DNA of 16,282 nucleotides. Source: Treponema sp. (lineage in GTDB: Bacteria; Spirochaetota; Spirochaetia; Treponematales; Breznakiellaceae). The first letter of the stretch is position 1. Each line of letters begins with the position of its first letter. The stretch is taken from positions 1 to 16,282 of the forward strand of contig JAIRXN010000069.1 of assembly GCA_031268245.1 (NCBI GenBank), given 5' to 3'. The notes beneath the pieces were generated by a model. It was given only the letters and a program-made list of their open reading frames with translations, did not search any database and was not told where the DNA came from. The position numbers and the translations under genes were made by a program. Positions 6,393-13,142 of the stretch are shown one piece after another.

Positions 6393-8054
6393 TCAATACC
6401 CGTCGGAAAGGCTGCGGTTAACATCCCGCTGGTAAAGATCCTGGTACACATAACTGCGGGTTTTCAGTTTTTCCTTGATTTCTTTGGAGAAAGGCATGTG
6501 GCGCCAGAAGATGCCCCGGACTTCCTTGCTCAGTTTCTGGATACCTTCGCTTTCCTTGGTCATCCAGGCGATGTAGTCCTGGATAAAGAATTCCTTGACA
6601 TCCCCCTTGAGCTTCTGCGCACTGAACCACTGGTAGTAATTACCTGTAATCCCTTCTTCCATCCAGTAGTAGGAAGCCTTCTCCTTGGCAACCTGCCAGC
6701 GGAGATCCGCCACAGCGGAAAGAACGGCAATATGCAGGTTCTTGGGATACATGGGGATCGCTATCCGGCCCCGGCTTGTGGCGCGGTTGAAACGGTCAAA
6801 GGGTTCCCAACAGACGCCCGTGTCGCCGTAACTGGGAATCAGCACCACATAGGGAACAATGCGGTTAAGCCGGTTCTTGTAGGAACGGCAAAAAGCTTCC
6901 GAATCTATGCTCTCAACAAAGGTAAGTTCCGCAATAATATTCTCCCGGAATCCCACATCATTGGGCCCGCAGTGAAAATATTCACCCGAAAGAATGGGAT
7001 AGTGGTTTCCCTGCCGGCCGATGGTCATTTTGGCCATCTGACGCACCGTTTCTACTTCAGTATCAACCGCCCTGGCGTCAACCTGAACCGCCCCGCCTTC
7101 TTCTTCAACCTTCTGTTGAAGGGTTTTTACATCCGTATCGGACTGGTAGTAATCCTTCAGGTTGAGATCCAGTTCGTGGTCTATCTTGAGGAGCCCTTTC
7201 AGCAATTCCTGTATATCGCCGAAGACCCGCTTCTGGGGCTCACTGTAGCATGCCTGCACCCCCTGAAGTCCGTCTACCGGATAATGTTCCAGCACGATGG
7301 AAATACGATCCTGAAGCATCTTTTCCAGATTGGAACGCTCGTCGTTTTTGGCCCTGAGAATTAACCGGGCGCCGTCAAGTTTGCCCTGGGCCTTTTCCAA
7401 AAGCTGCTGCAACTTCATCTGGCTGTTATTTCTGGCAACCCTCACCTCATCGGTAGAAGAATTGCGCACGACGCCGCTCCCCACATTTTTGAACCACTCA
7501 TCAAGATAGAAAACAGGCTGATTCAGCTCATTGGCAACCACGGCCTTCCCGAAAAGATCCCTTGTTTCAGCATCAATAAGGGCCGGATGAAGGATTCCGA
7601 AACGGAGCAGATACTTTTTGGAGTCGGAGAGCTTGCCGGAAGATTTCTTGGCCACCTGGGTAAAAAAATCCCAATACGCGGTAATAAACTGCTGGCGGTA
7701 AACACTGCGATCCTTGGGATCCTTGGTTGTAAGGTACTTCTGCAGAATCGTATGAACCCGTTGGGCAATGTCTCCCTCCCCGGAGAGAGCCGCCTTGTAA
7801 TAGGCAGGATCGTTAAACGCGGCGTGAGAAGTTGACTCTAAACGCTTGGTTACCGGAGGGAAATGTTCAACGGTCAGATCGACTTCGGGAGCTTCCCCTC
7901 CCTCCAGAGGCCCGCCGATTTCCCCTCCTACGCTGAAAATAGTCTCATAATCCGGAACAGAATCCCGATTTGCCCCGGCTTTTGGGGCACTTGTGCCCAG
8001 CAGCGCAGCAATTTCAGGATCCATATCCCCCTGAAAAATACCGTCTTGTACCAT
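6393..8054 (-). CDS. Conserved-looking hypothetical protein, unknown function
   Basis: A 553-residue protein that I do not recognise. The N-terminus ('DMDPEIAALLG', then a Gly/Pro/Glu-rich linker to about residue 65) looks disordered. A helical, charged region about 210-330 includes Lys/Glu/Gln-rich stretches that could form coiled coils. The second half has aromatic-rich segments ('NHYPILSGEYFHCGPNDVGF', 'SYYWMEEGITGNYYQWFSAQ'). There is no signal peptide or clear membrane segment, so it should be cytoplasmic or associated through a partner. It is the first gene of a unit with the lipoprotein aminopeptidase 12 bp downstream. It has no Shine-Dalgarno; a promoter with perfect TTGACA and TACCAT places the expected transcription start at the A of its ATG. 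Coding is supported by length and lack of a rival frame. Confidence 0.8.
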   Translation of the reverse strand: MVQDGIFQGDMDPEIAALLGTSAPKAGANRDSVPDYETIFSVGGEIGGPLEGGEAPEVDLTVEHFPPVTKRLESTSHAAFNDPAYYKAALSGEGDIAQRVHTILQKYLTTKDPKDRSVYRQQFITAYWDFFTQVAKKSSGKLSDSKKYLLRFGILHPALIDAETRDLFGKAVVANELNQPVFYLDEWFKNVGSGVVRNSSTDEVRVARNNSQMKLQQLLEKAQGKLDGARLILRAKNDERSNLEKMLQDRISIVLEHYPVDGLQGVQACYSEPQKRVFGDIQELLKGLLKIDHELDLNLKDYYQSDTDVKTLQQKVEEEGGAVQVDARAVDTEVETVRQMAKMTIGRQGNHYPILSGEYFHCGPNDVGFRENIIAELTFVESIDSEAFCRSYKNRLNRIVPYVVLIPSYGDTGVCWEPFDRFNRATSRGRIAIPMYPKNLHIAVLSAVADLRWQVAKEKASYYWMEEGITGNYYQWFSAQKLKGDVKEFFIQDYIAWMTKESEGIQKLSKEVRGIFWRHMPFSKEIKEKLKTRSYVYQDLYQRDVNRSLSDGY

Positions 8055-8060
8055 ACTTTT

Positions 8061-8089
8061 ATGGTAGACATTTTGGAAAAGCTTGTCAA
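8061..8089 (-). promoter_or_regulatory. Promoter of the 553-aa gene, probably leaderless
   Basis: On the minus strand TTGACA (8089-8084), a 17-bp spacer and TACCAT (8066-8061). The expected start point, 7 nt past the -10, is position 8054, the A of the ATG. No ribosome binding site is present between -10 and start codon. Confidence 0.55.
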
Positions 8090-8111
8090 TCCAAACGGTA
8101 ATAGTTATCTT
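8083..8111 (+). promoter_or_regulatory. Candidate promoter of the deacetylase-ccdA unit
   Basis: TTGTCA (8083-8088), a 17-bp spacer and TATCTT (8106-8111). The -35 overlaps the -35 of the divergent promoter on the other strand through the near-palindrome TTGTCAA. The predicted start falls about at the AAGGAG ribosome site, which weakens the call. Confidence 0.35.
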
Positions 8112-8128
8112 TGATGAAGGAGATGATA

Positions 8129-8809
8129 ATGTTCCCGAATGGAAAGAAAAAAGCCCTGACGCTGAGCTACGATGACGGGGTGGAGCAGGACAGACGGCTG
8201 GTAGAGATCCTCAACAGATACGGGATCAAGGCAACATTCAATATCAACAGCGGTATCCAGACCGGGGCAAACACCTGGCAGAACAGGAAGCTGCTTGTTA
8301 GACGGATGAATGTGGCGGGTCTGCCGGCGCTCTATGCGGGCCACGAAGTTGCCCTCCACTCCCTTACCCACCCCCATCTGGAGAATCTGGATGAAGAGAG
8401 CATCAGGAATGAACTTGAACAGGATAAGCTGAACCTGGAACGGATCTTCGGCAAAAAGGTACAGGGCATGGCCTATCCCTACGGTACCTTCAACGATACG
8501 GTGGTAAGAATCGTGCGGGAATGCGGCCTCCGTTATGCCAGAGGCATTGTGAGCACCCTCGGCTTTGATATTTCCGCAGACCTGCTCCGTTTCCAGCCTA
8601 CCTGCCACCACAACGATGAAAAATTAATGACGCTTGCGGAAAGCTTTATCAATTCAAAGCCCGAAGAACCACAGCTTTTCTACCTTTGGGGTCACAGTTA
8701 TGAATTTGAAGCTGAAAACAACTGGCGCATTATTGAAGAGTTCTGCAAAATCATTTCCGGCAGGGCTGATATTGCATACTGCACGAATGCAGAGGCTTTT
8801 GGTCTTTAG
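8129..8809 (+). CDS. Polysaccharide deacetylase (CE4/NodB-like) family protein
   Basis: A 226-residue protein with the NodB core. Motif 1 is 'LTLSYDDGVEQD' (catalytic base and metal Asp, D15/D16) and motif 2 is 'GHEVALHSLTHPHL' with metal ligands H77 and H81. Later come 'GMAYPYGTFNDTVV' and 'RYARGIVSTLGF', ending with 'FYLWGHSYEFE'. CE4 enzymes remove N- or O-acetyl groups from chitin oligomers, peptidoglycan or xylan. No signal peptide is seen, so it may act on intracellular oligosaccharides or be a divergent member. The frame is open from a TTG at 8111, but ATG 8129 is chosen because AAGGAG (8117-8122) lies 6 nt before it. It ends 3 bp before ccdA. Confidence 0.87.
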   Translation: MFPNGKKKALTLSYDDGVEQDRRLVEILNRYGIKATFNINSGIQTGANTWQNRKLLVRRMNVAGLPALYAGHEVALHSLTHPHLENLDEESIRNELEQDKLNLERIFGKKVQGMAYPYGTFNDTVVRIVRECGLRYARGIVSTLGFDISADLLRFQPTCHHNDEKLMTLAESFINSKPEEPQLFYLWGHSYEFEAENNWRIIEEFCKIISGRADIAYCTNAEAFGL

Positions 8810-8812
8810 CTG

Positions 8813-9616
8813 ATGCAGGCCGGTCTTTCGGGTTTTATTGCCTTTGCCGCAGGATTACTGTCATTCTTTTCACCCTGCGTAGTCCCCCTCGTCCCGTCAT
8901 GGCTCATCTTTTTGGGCGGCGGCCTTAAACCCGTAACCGGGAACGCGGCGGAAGCGGGACGGCAGCTTCCGGACAGGAAACGGTGTCTCCTGCAAACCCT
9001 TTGCTTTGTATCGGGCTTCAGCGTCCTCTTTATCATTCTGGGAGTTCTACTCTCCTCCGCTTTCATGATGCTGAGCGGCCTTTCCCGTTGGATAAACGCA
9101 GGGGCAGGAGTACTCGTAATCCTTCTGGGTCTCAACACGATCTTCGATTTTCTGTCTTTTCTGAACTACGAAAAACGTTTCCATGCCAAAGGGCCTCCGC
9201 GGGGCCTTGTTTCCTCCTTTCTCGCGGGCGCCGCCTTTGGAGCGGGCTGGACTCCCTGTGTAGGACCCGTGCTAAGCGCAATACTGCTCCTTGCGTCAAG
9301 AGACGGGAATCCGGCATTGGCGGCCCTGTACCTTCTCTGCTATTCACTGGGACTGGGCCTTCCCTTTATTGCCGCGGCAGCCTTTATGGATCGCTTTTTA
9401 CGGATAACGGAAACATTAAAGACCCGTCTCGCACTGATCCGCGTCATCGCAGGGATACTGCTCGTCATCATCGGAATCATGATACTGACAGGCCGTTTCA
9501 GCGCCCTCAACATCTTCCTGCAAAAAATGCAGTACAGCTACATCGACTGGGCCGAAGGCCGGGGCGGGATTGCGGAATTTTTGAGCCGCTGGCTGCAGCT
9601 ACTGCTTTCGCTCTAA
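8813..9616 (+). CDS. ccdA: CcdA-type cytochrome c biogenesis/thiol-disulfide transporter
   Basis: A 267-residue integral membrane protein with six predicted hydrophobic segments. It contains the two CcdA/DsbD-beta hallmark cysteines: 'LSFFSPCVVPLVPSW' (C22, helix 1) and 'AFGAGWTPCVGPVLSA' (C149, helix 4). These cysteines carry electrons from cytoplasmic thioredoxin across the membrane to periplasmic thiol proteins, in cytochrome c maturation or general disulfide reduction. The loop at 40-57 is charged. The tail after the last helix (about 235-267) is short and amphipathic. Translation starts 3 bp after the deacetylase stop without its own clear Shine-Dalgarno, so it is probably coupled. No thioredoxin-like partner or cytochrome gene is adjacent. 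Its 3' end overlaps the convergent malL gene by 18 bp. Confidence 0.9.
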   Translation: MQAGLSGFIAFAAGLLSFFSPCVVPLVPSWLIFLGGGLKPVTGNAAEAGRQLPDRKRCLLQTLCFVSGFSVLFIILGVLLSSAFMMLSGLSRWINAGAGVLVILLGLNTIFDFLSFLNYEKRFHAKGPPRGLVSSFLAGAAFGAGWTPCVGPVLSAILLLASRDGNPALAALYLLCYSLGLGLPFIAAAAFMDRFLRITETLKTRLALIRVIAGILLVIIGIMILTGRFSALNIFLQKMQYSYIDWAEGRGGIAEFLSRWLQLLLSL

Positions 9617-11317
9617 CAGTACCACGGCCTCCCACGGTTCAAGCCTATCACTCCACACGGTACGATCCGTGTTGCTTATGACAATTTCGGCGCCGGGAAA
9701 ACGTAAAGGAACACGGACGAAACGCCGGGAAAAGTTAAGCACGACGGTGTAAACTTCCCCTCCTAGAGAGCGCCTGTAGGCAACAAGATTTCCGGGCAGC
9801 GGCCTGGAACCTTCCGCCGAACCGGAAGAGTAAGCCGTTCCGGAAGCTTCGCCACCCGGTTCCCCGCCGGAAAGGACTCTCTCAAAAGCGCCGTATTTGA
9901 GACATTCGCTTGAGCGCCGCAGCGCGATGAGTTTTTTGTAGAAATTCAAAACCGAAGCGGGGTTCTGTTTCTGGGATTCGTAGTTGATCCTCGTATAGTT
10001 ACTGTTGACGCCGATCCAGGGCTTCCCGCTTGTAAAACCGGCATTAAAGGCGGCGCTCCATTGTACCGGAGTGCGTGAATTGTCCCGGGAAGAAGCTCTG
10101 ACCCATTTCCAGCGAAGAAAACCGGGAATGTGCATCTTCTTCATTAAGGCGTCAAGATTGCGGCTTTCCACATCGTTCAGTTCCTTGAGACTCCTGAAGT
10201 CAAAGTTGGTCATGCCTATCTCCTGGCCCTGGTAGATAAAGACCGTTCCCCGGAGAGTAAGCTCCAATACGGCAAGAAGCTTGGCGCTCCGTTCCCAATA
10301 GTTTTTGTCATCCCCGTAGTGGGACACGATGCGGCTCTGATCGTGGTTTTCAAGATACACCGCATTCCACTCAAGACCCTGCTGCCATTTTGTCAACACA
10401 TCCAGCAGCTTTTGGGGCTTGAACTTTTTGGGAATAAAACGGGCAAGAACTCTGTCAACCTCCAGGTGCTCAAAATAGAAGATCATATTGAGTTCCCGCC
10501 GCTCCGCATCGCATAAGAGTTTTGATCCGCTCAGATCCGCCATGACCGCTTCACCCACGGTAAAGCAGTCGTATTTGTCCAGCACATCCCGGCGGAGTTC
10601 CTGCAGAATCCGGTGGTTTCCCTCCTGATCCTTGTAATGTTCGATACCCGCAACGGCAATACTTTTCTTTCCGTCTTCAAGGCTCGTCTTGTAAAGAATG
10701 TTGATCACATCACAGCGGAACCCGGCAATACCCTTGTCAAGCCAGAAACGGAGTATCCCTTTTATTTCTTCAATAACTTTGGAATTCCTGTAGTTAAGGT
10801 CGGGCTGCTTCCTGTCAAAAAGGTGAAGGTAATATTCACCGCTTGTTTCATCGTACTCCCAGACCTCATTCATAAAGAAACCGGTCCAATTGTTCGGCTT
10901 ATCTTTTTTGGTACCCCGTCTGCCCCCTTTCCCGGGCCGCCAGATATAGTAATCCCGGTAGGGGCTTTTTGGATCACGACTCTTTTGAAACCATTCATGC
11001 TCATCGGAAGTGTGGTTTATCACCAGATCCATGATGATTTTAATGTCCCGTTTGCCGGCCTCCGCAATGAGACGCTCCATGTCCGCCATGGAACCGAATT
11101 TGGGATCTATGGCCCGGTAGTCCTTGATATCGTAACCGTTATCCGCATCCGGCGAAGGGTACACCGGCGAAAGCCAGATAATTCCCGCGCCCAGAGCCTG
11201 CAATTCATCCAGCCGGGAAATGATCCCCGGAATGTCTCCGATGCCGTCTCCGTTGGAGTCCTGAAAACTCCGCGGGTAGATCTGATAGACAATACGTTCC
11301 TTCCACCATTCTTTCAT
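9599..11317 (-). CDS. malL: GH13 oligo-1,6-glucosidase-like alpha-glucosidase
   Basis: The 572-residue (beta/alpha)8-barrel enzyme carries all GH13 regions. They are 'WWKERIVYQIYPRSF' at the start, region I 'DLVINHTSDEH' (97-107), region II 'GFRCDVIN' with nucleophile D203, region III 'FTVGEA' with acid/base E256, and region IV 'LENHDQSR' with D326. The Val after the nucleophile is the residue associated with alpha-1,6 preference (oligo-1,6-glucosidase/dextran glucosidase) rather than the Thr of alpha-1,4 enzymes. No signal peptide: it should be cytoplasmic, hydrolysing imported isomalto-oligosaccharides. Near the C-terminus a Gly/Ser/Glu-rich insert ('SGGEPGGEASGTAYSSGS') interrupts the terminal beta domain. 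No Shine-Dalgarno is seen; the promoter geometry suggests a leaderless mRNA. No transporter or regulator is adjacent. Confidence 0.92.
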   Translation of the reverse strand: MKEWWKERIVYQIYPRSFQDSNGDGIGDIPGIISRLDELQALGAGIIWLSPVYPSPDADNGYDIKDYRAIDPKFGSMADMERLIAEAGKRDIKIIMDLVINHTSDEHEWFQKSRDPKSPYRDYYIWRPGKGGRRGTKKDKPNNWTGFFMNEVWEYDETSGEYYLHLFDRKQPDLNYRNSKVIEEIKGILRFWLDKGIAGFRCDVINILYKTSLEDGKKSIAVAGIEHYKDQEGNHRILQELRRDVLDKYDCFTVGEAVMADLSGSKLLCDAERRELNMIFYFEHLEVDRVLARFIPKKFKPQKLLDVLTKWQQGLEWNAVYLENHDQSRIVSHYGDDKNYWERSAKLLAVLELTLRGTVFIYQGQEIGMTNFDFRSLKELNDVESRNLDALMKKMHIPGFLRWKWVRASSRDNSRTPVQWSAAFNAGFTSGKPWIGVNSNYTRINYESQKQNPASVLNFYKKLIALRRSSECLKYGAFERVLSGGEPGGEASGTAYSSGSAEGSRPLPGNLVAYRRSLGGEVYTVVLNFSRRFVRVPLRFPGAEIVISNTDRTVWSDRLEPWEAVVLLERKQ

Positions 11318-11323
11318 GCAGAC

Positions 11324-11352
11324 AGTTTAGCATAGACAGGCGGAAGGGTAAA
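11324..11352 (-). promoter_or_regulatory. Candidate malL promoter, probably leaderless
   Basis: On the minus strand TTTACC (11352-11347), a 17-bp spacer and TAAACT (11329-11324). The -10 ends 7 nt before the A of the malL ATG (11317), the usual distance to the transcription start, and no ribosome binding site lies between. Confidence 0.45.
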
Positions 11353-11401
11353 CCAATCGTTGGACTTTACCGGCAGTTTGACATTTACTGAAGAAATTTG
11401 C

Positions 11402-11427
11402 CACGAACGACACGAACAGACACGAAC
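11402..11427. repeat. Three CACGAAC direct repeats
   Basis: CACGAAC at 11402-11408, 11411-11417 and 11421-11427, spaced 9 and 10 bp (TTCGTG-type iteration on the minus strand). It lies between malL and the downstream end of the transglutaminase-like operon. One helical turn of spacing would suit a protein-binding array, but it may equally be a simple dispersed repeat. Confidence 0.5.
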
Positions 11428-11458
11428 GGAGCGCCCTTCATATATATGCCGATCCCGT

Positions 11459-13135
11459 CTATAACTTCTCCGCGCTTTCCTCAAATCTTTGCAAAATCTC
11501 CCACTCATCCGGCATGGCCGGAAGCCTGTCTCCGGCTCCCGGTACCGAAACGGGCTGGTACAAGTCCCAGGACTCCCGCATAGGATAAATCGCCCTGAGC
11601 GGGGGCAGTGTGCCCGAGGAGTTTTCATTCTGCGAAAATTTCGAAACGGTTTGCGGAGCAAAGCGCCGCCACTCCCTCAGCCCAATACGCCAGGCCTCCG
11701 CAAATCCTTCCCCTGGTACAGTAAGCTCTACCGGCATCCAATAGCGGCCTTCATGTTCAATCAGCCCTTCCGTCCTCCACCCTTCACCTTCTTCTCCCTC
11801 TTTTTCCTCGTCCCGTTCCGGCGTCCCGGTGTCAAAAGCGCAGTATATATGACCCGGAATGGTAATAAACGCCGTATCAATTTCAAGCACTTCCAGTAAC
11901 GAACAAAACAAAATCGACAAATCGTCACAGTCCCCGCCCCGGTACATTAAAGTTTGATACGGATAATTCAAACTGTCCAAAGCCGAAGCGTCTTCCGCCA
12001 TTTCCACATACGAAGAAGCCGGATCGATCACATAGTTAATCCCGTACAAATTAAGCGCCTCAAACAAAGCCGCGGCCAGCAGGACATTCCCTGGCAGGTT
12101 TCCAAACTTCCCGGGATTCGCCGCCATATACCGCTTTACCGCCGAAGCCGTATACTTGGCAAACAGCGAAGCCGCGGGGTCTCTGGCCGACACAAAAGAA
12201 GCCGCCCGCCGGTCATCGTCCCAGGCAAAAGCGTTCCGGTGGTAAATAGGCATCTGTACCGGGAAAGAAGCCTGCTTCTTCGCGCCCAAACTCCTGTAGT
12301 CAATCAGCACATTCGCGTTGCTGTTGGCGTTTTCCGTCAGGTCTAACATCGACTCGTTAAACAAAGCCGTCACCGGAACTTCCGCGCTCTCCCCCGGCAA
12401 AAGACGGGGCAGCACAGCAAAGACCATACCCTCCTTCATATACCGTTCCAGAAAGAATGTAAGGCTAATGTCCGTAATAGAGTTAGGTTCGTTATTGGTT
12501 ATCTTCACCATAGCGATACTGTTTTTCTCATACCAGGCGTATGATACCGGAAACACCCGCTGTTGTTCTGTCTTTTCGCCCCGCACCCGCGCCTCGGGCC
12601 GCAGCAACTCTCCCAGATTAAGACTGAGCCCAAGCCCGGCAGTAATCGTGTTGAGAGGCCGGTTTTCGGAAAAGGCATAATGGATATAGCCCCCGGAAGC
12701 AAACAAGGATACCGAAGGCAGTAAATGAAAATACGCCGAAAAACTGCCGCCGAAGCGGATACGGCTGTTGCTGTCATCGTTCCACCGGTAGTTGTACACC
12801 CCCGCGGAAATATCCCCCCTCAGCGTCAGCCTGTCCATCACCCGCCGCCGGAAGAACGGCCCCAAAGCCGCCTCGTAAAGACTGAACTTGCTTCCATCCG
12901 CGGTTCCCAACTGCGAAAACCCGCCCCCAAGGGAAAGGCCAAGTCCCATGCTGCGGGGTAATTGCAAAAAACCCCAATCCAGAAAAGCCCGCGCCCCGAA
13001 GCCCGGCTCAAAGTTTTCACTCCCCGCAGGCCCGGTGAACTGCGGCATAAGATGGAGGCTGAATTCATTCTGCGCAGAAACAGGCAGGTCGTGAATGACA
13101 ATTAAAATCACCGCAACAAAAAAATATTTTTTCAT
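11459..13135 (-). CDS. Secreted transglutaminase-like protein with barrel-like N-terminus (catalytic residues present)
   Basis: A 558-residue protein whose start is set at 13135: 'MKKYFFVAVILIVIHDLPVSAQ' is a signal peptide and AAGGG lies just upstream, although the frame is open to 13255. Residues about 25-180 are beta-rich with alternating aromatic/Gly strands ('GLGLSLGGGFSQLG', 'ASGGYIHYAF'), like a small outer-membrane barrel. A middle beta domain covers about 190-300. The third region has 'QTLMYRGGDCDDLSILFCSLL' (C403), 'FITIPGHIYCAF' (H429) and 'YWMPVELT' (E470), the Cys/His/acid arrangement of transglutaminase-like cysteine hydrolases, probably acting on proteins or peptidoglycan peptides in the periplasm or at the surface. 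An acidic Glu-rich loop sits between H429 and E470. It starts 7 bp after its upstream paralogue, forming an operon. Confidence 0.8.
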   Translation of the reverse strand: MKKYFFVAVILIVIHDLPVSAQNEFSLHLMPQFTGPAGSENFEPGFGARAFLDWGFLQLPRSMGLGLSLGGGFSQLGTADGSKFSLYEAALGPFFRRRVMDRLTLRGDISAGVYNYRWNDDSNSRIRFGGSFSAYFHLLPSVSLFASGGYIHYAFSENRPLNTITAGLGLSLNLGELLRPEARVRGEKTEQQRVFPVSYAWYEKNSIAMVKITNNEPNSITDISLTFFLERYMKEGMVFAVLPRLLPGESAEVPVTALFNESMLDLTENANSNANVLIDYRSLGAKKQASFPVQMPIYHRNAFAWDDDRRAASFVSARDPAASLFAKYTASAVKRYMAANPGKFGNLPGNVLLAAALFEALNLYGINYVIDPASSYVEMAEDASALDSLNYPYQTLMYRGGDCDDLSILFCSLLEVLEIDTAFITIPGHIYCAFDTGTPERDEEKEGEEGEGWRTEGLIEHEGRYWMPVELTVPGEGFAEAWRIGLREWRRFAPQTVSKFSQNENSSGTLPPLRAIYPMRESWDLYQPVSVPGAGDRLPAMPDEWEILQRFEESAEKL

Positions 13136-13142
13136 TATTCCC

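Noticed and set aside
6372..7364. Plus-strand frame of 330 codons
   Set aside because: Antisense of the 553-aa gene; no motif, no ribosome binding site, and the minus-strand frame is longer with its own promoter.
8105..8611. Minus-strand frame of 168 codons
   Set aside because: Antisense of the polysaccharide deacetylase, whose catalytic motifs are clear.
8983..9681. Plus-strand frame of 232 codons
   Set aside because: Out-of-frame shadow of ccdA with Arg/Pro/Ser-rich, non-family composition.
10613..11335. Plus-strand frame of 240 codons
   Set aside because: Antisense of malL, which carries all GH13 regions.
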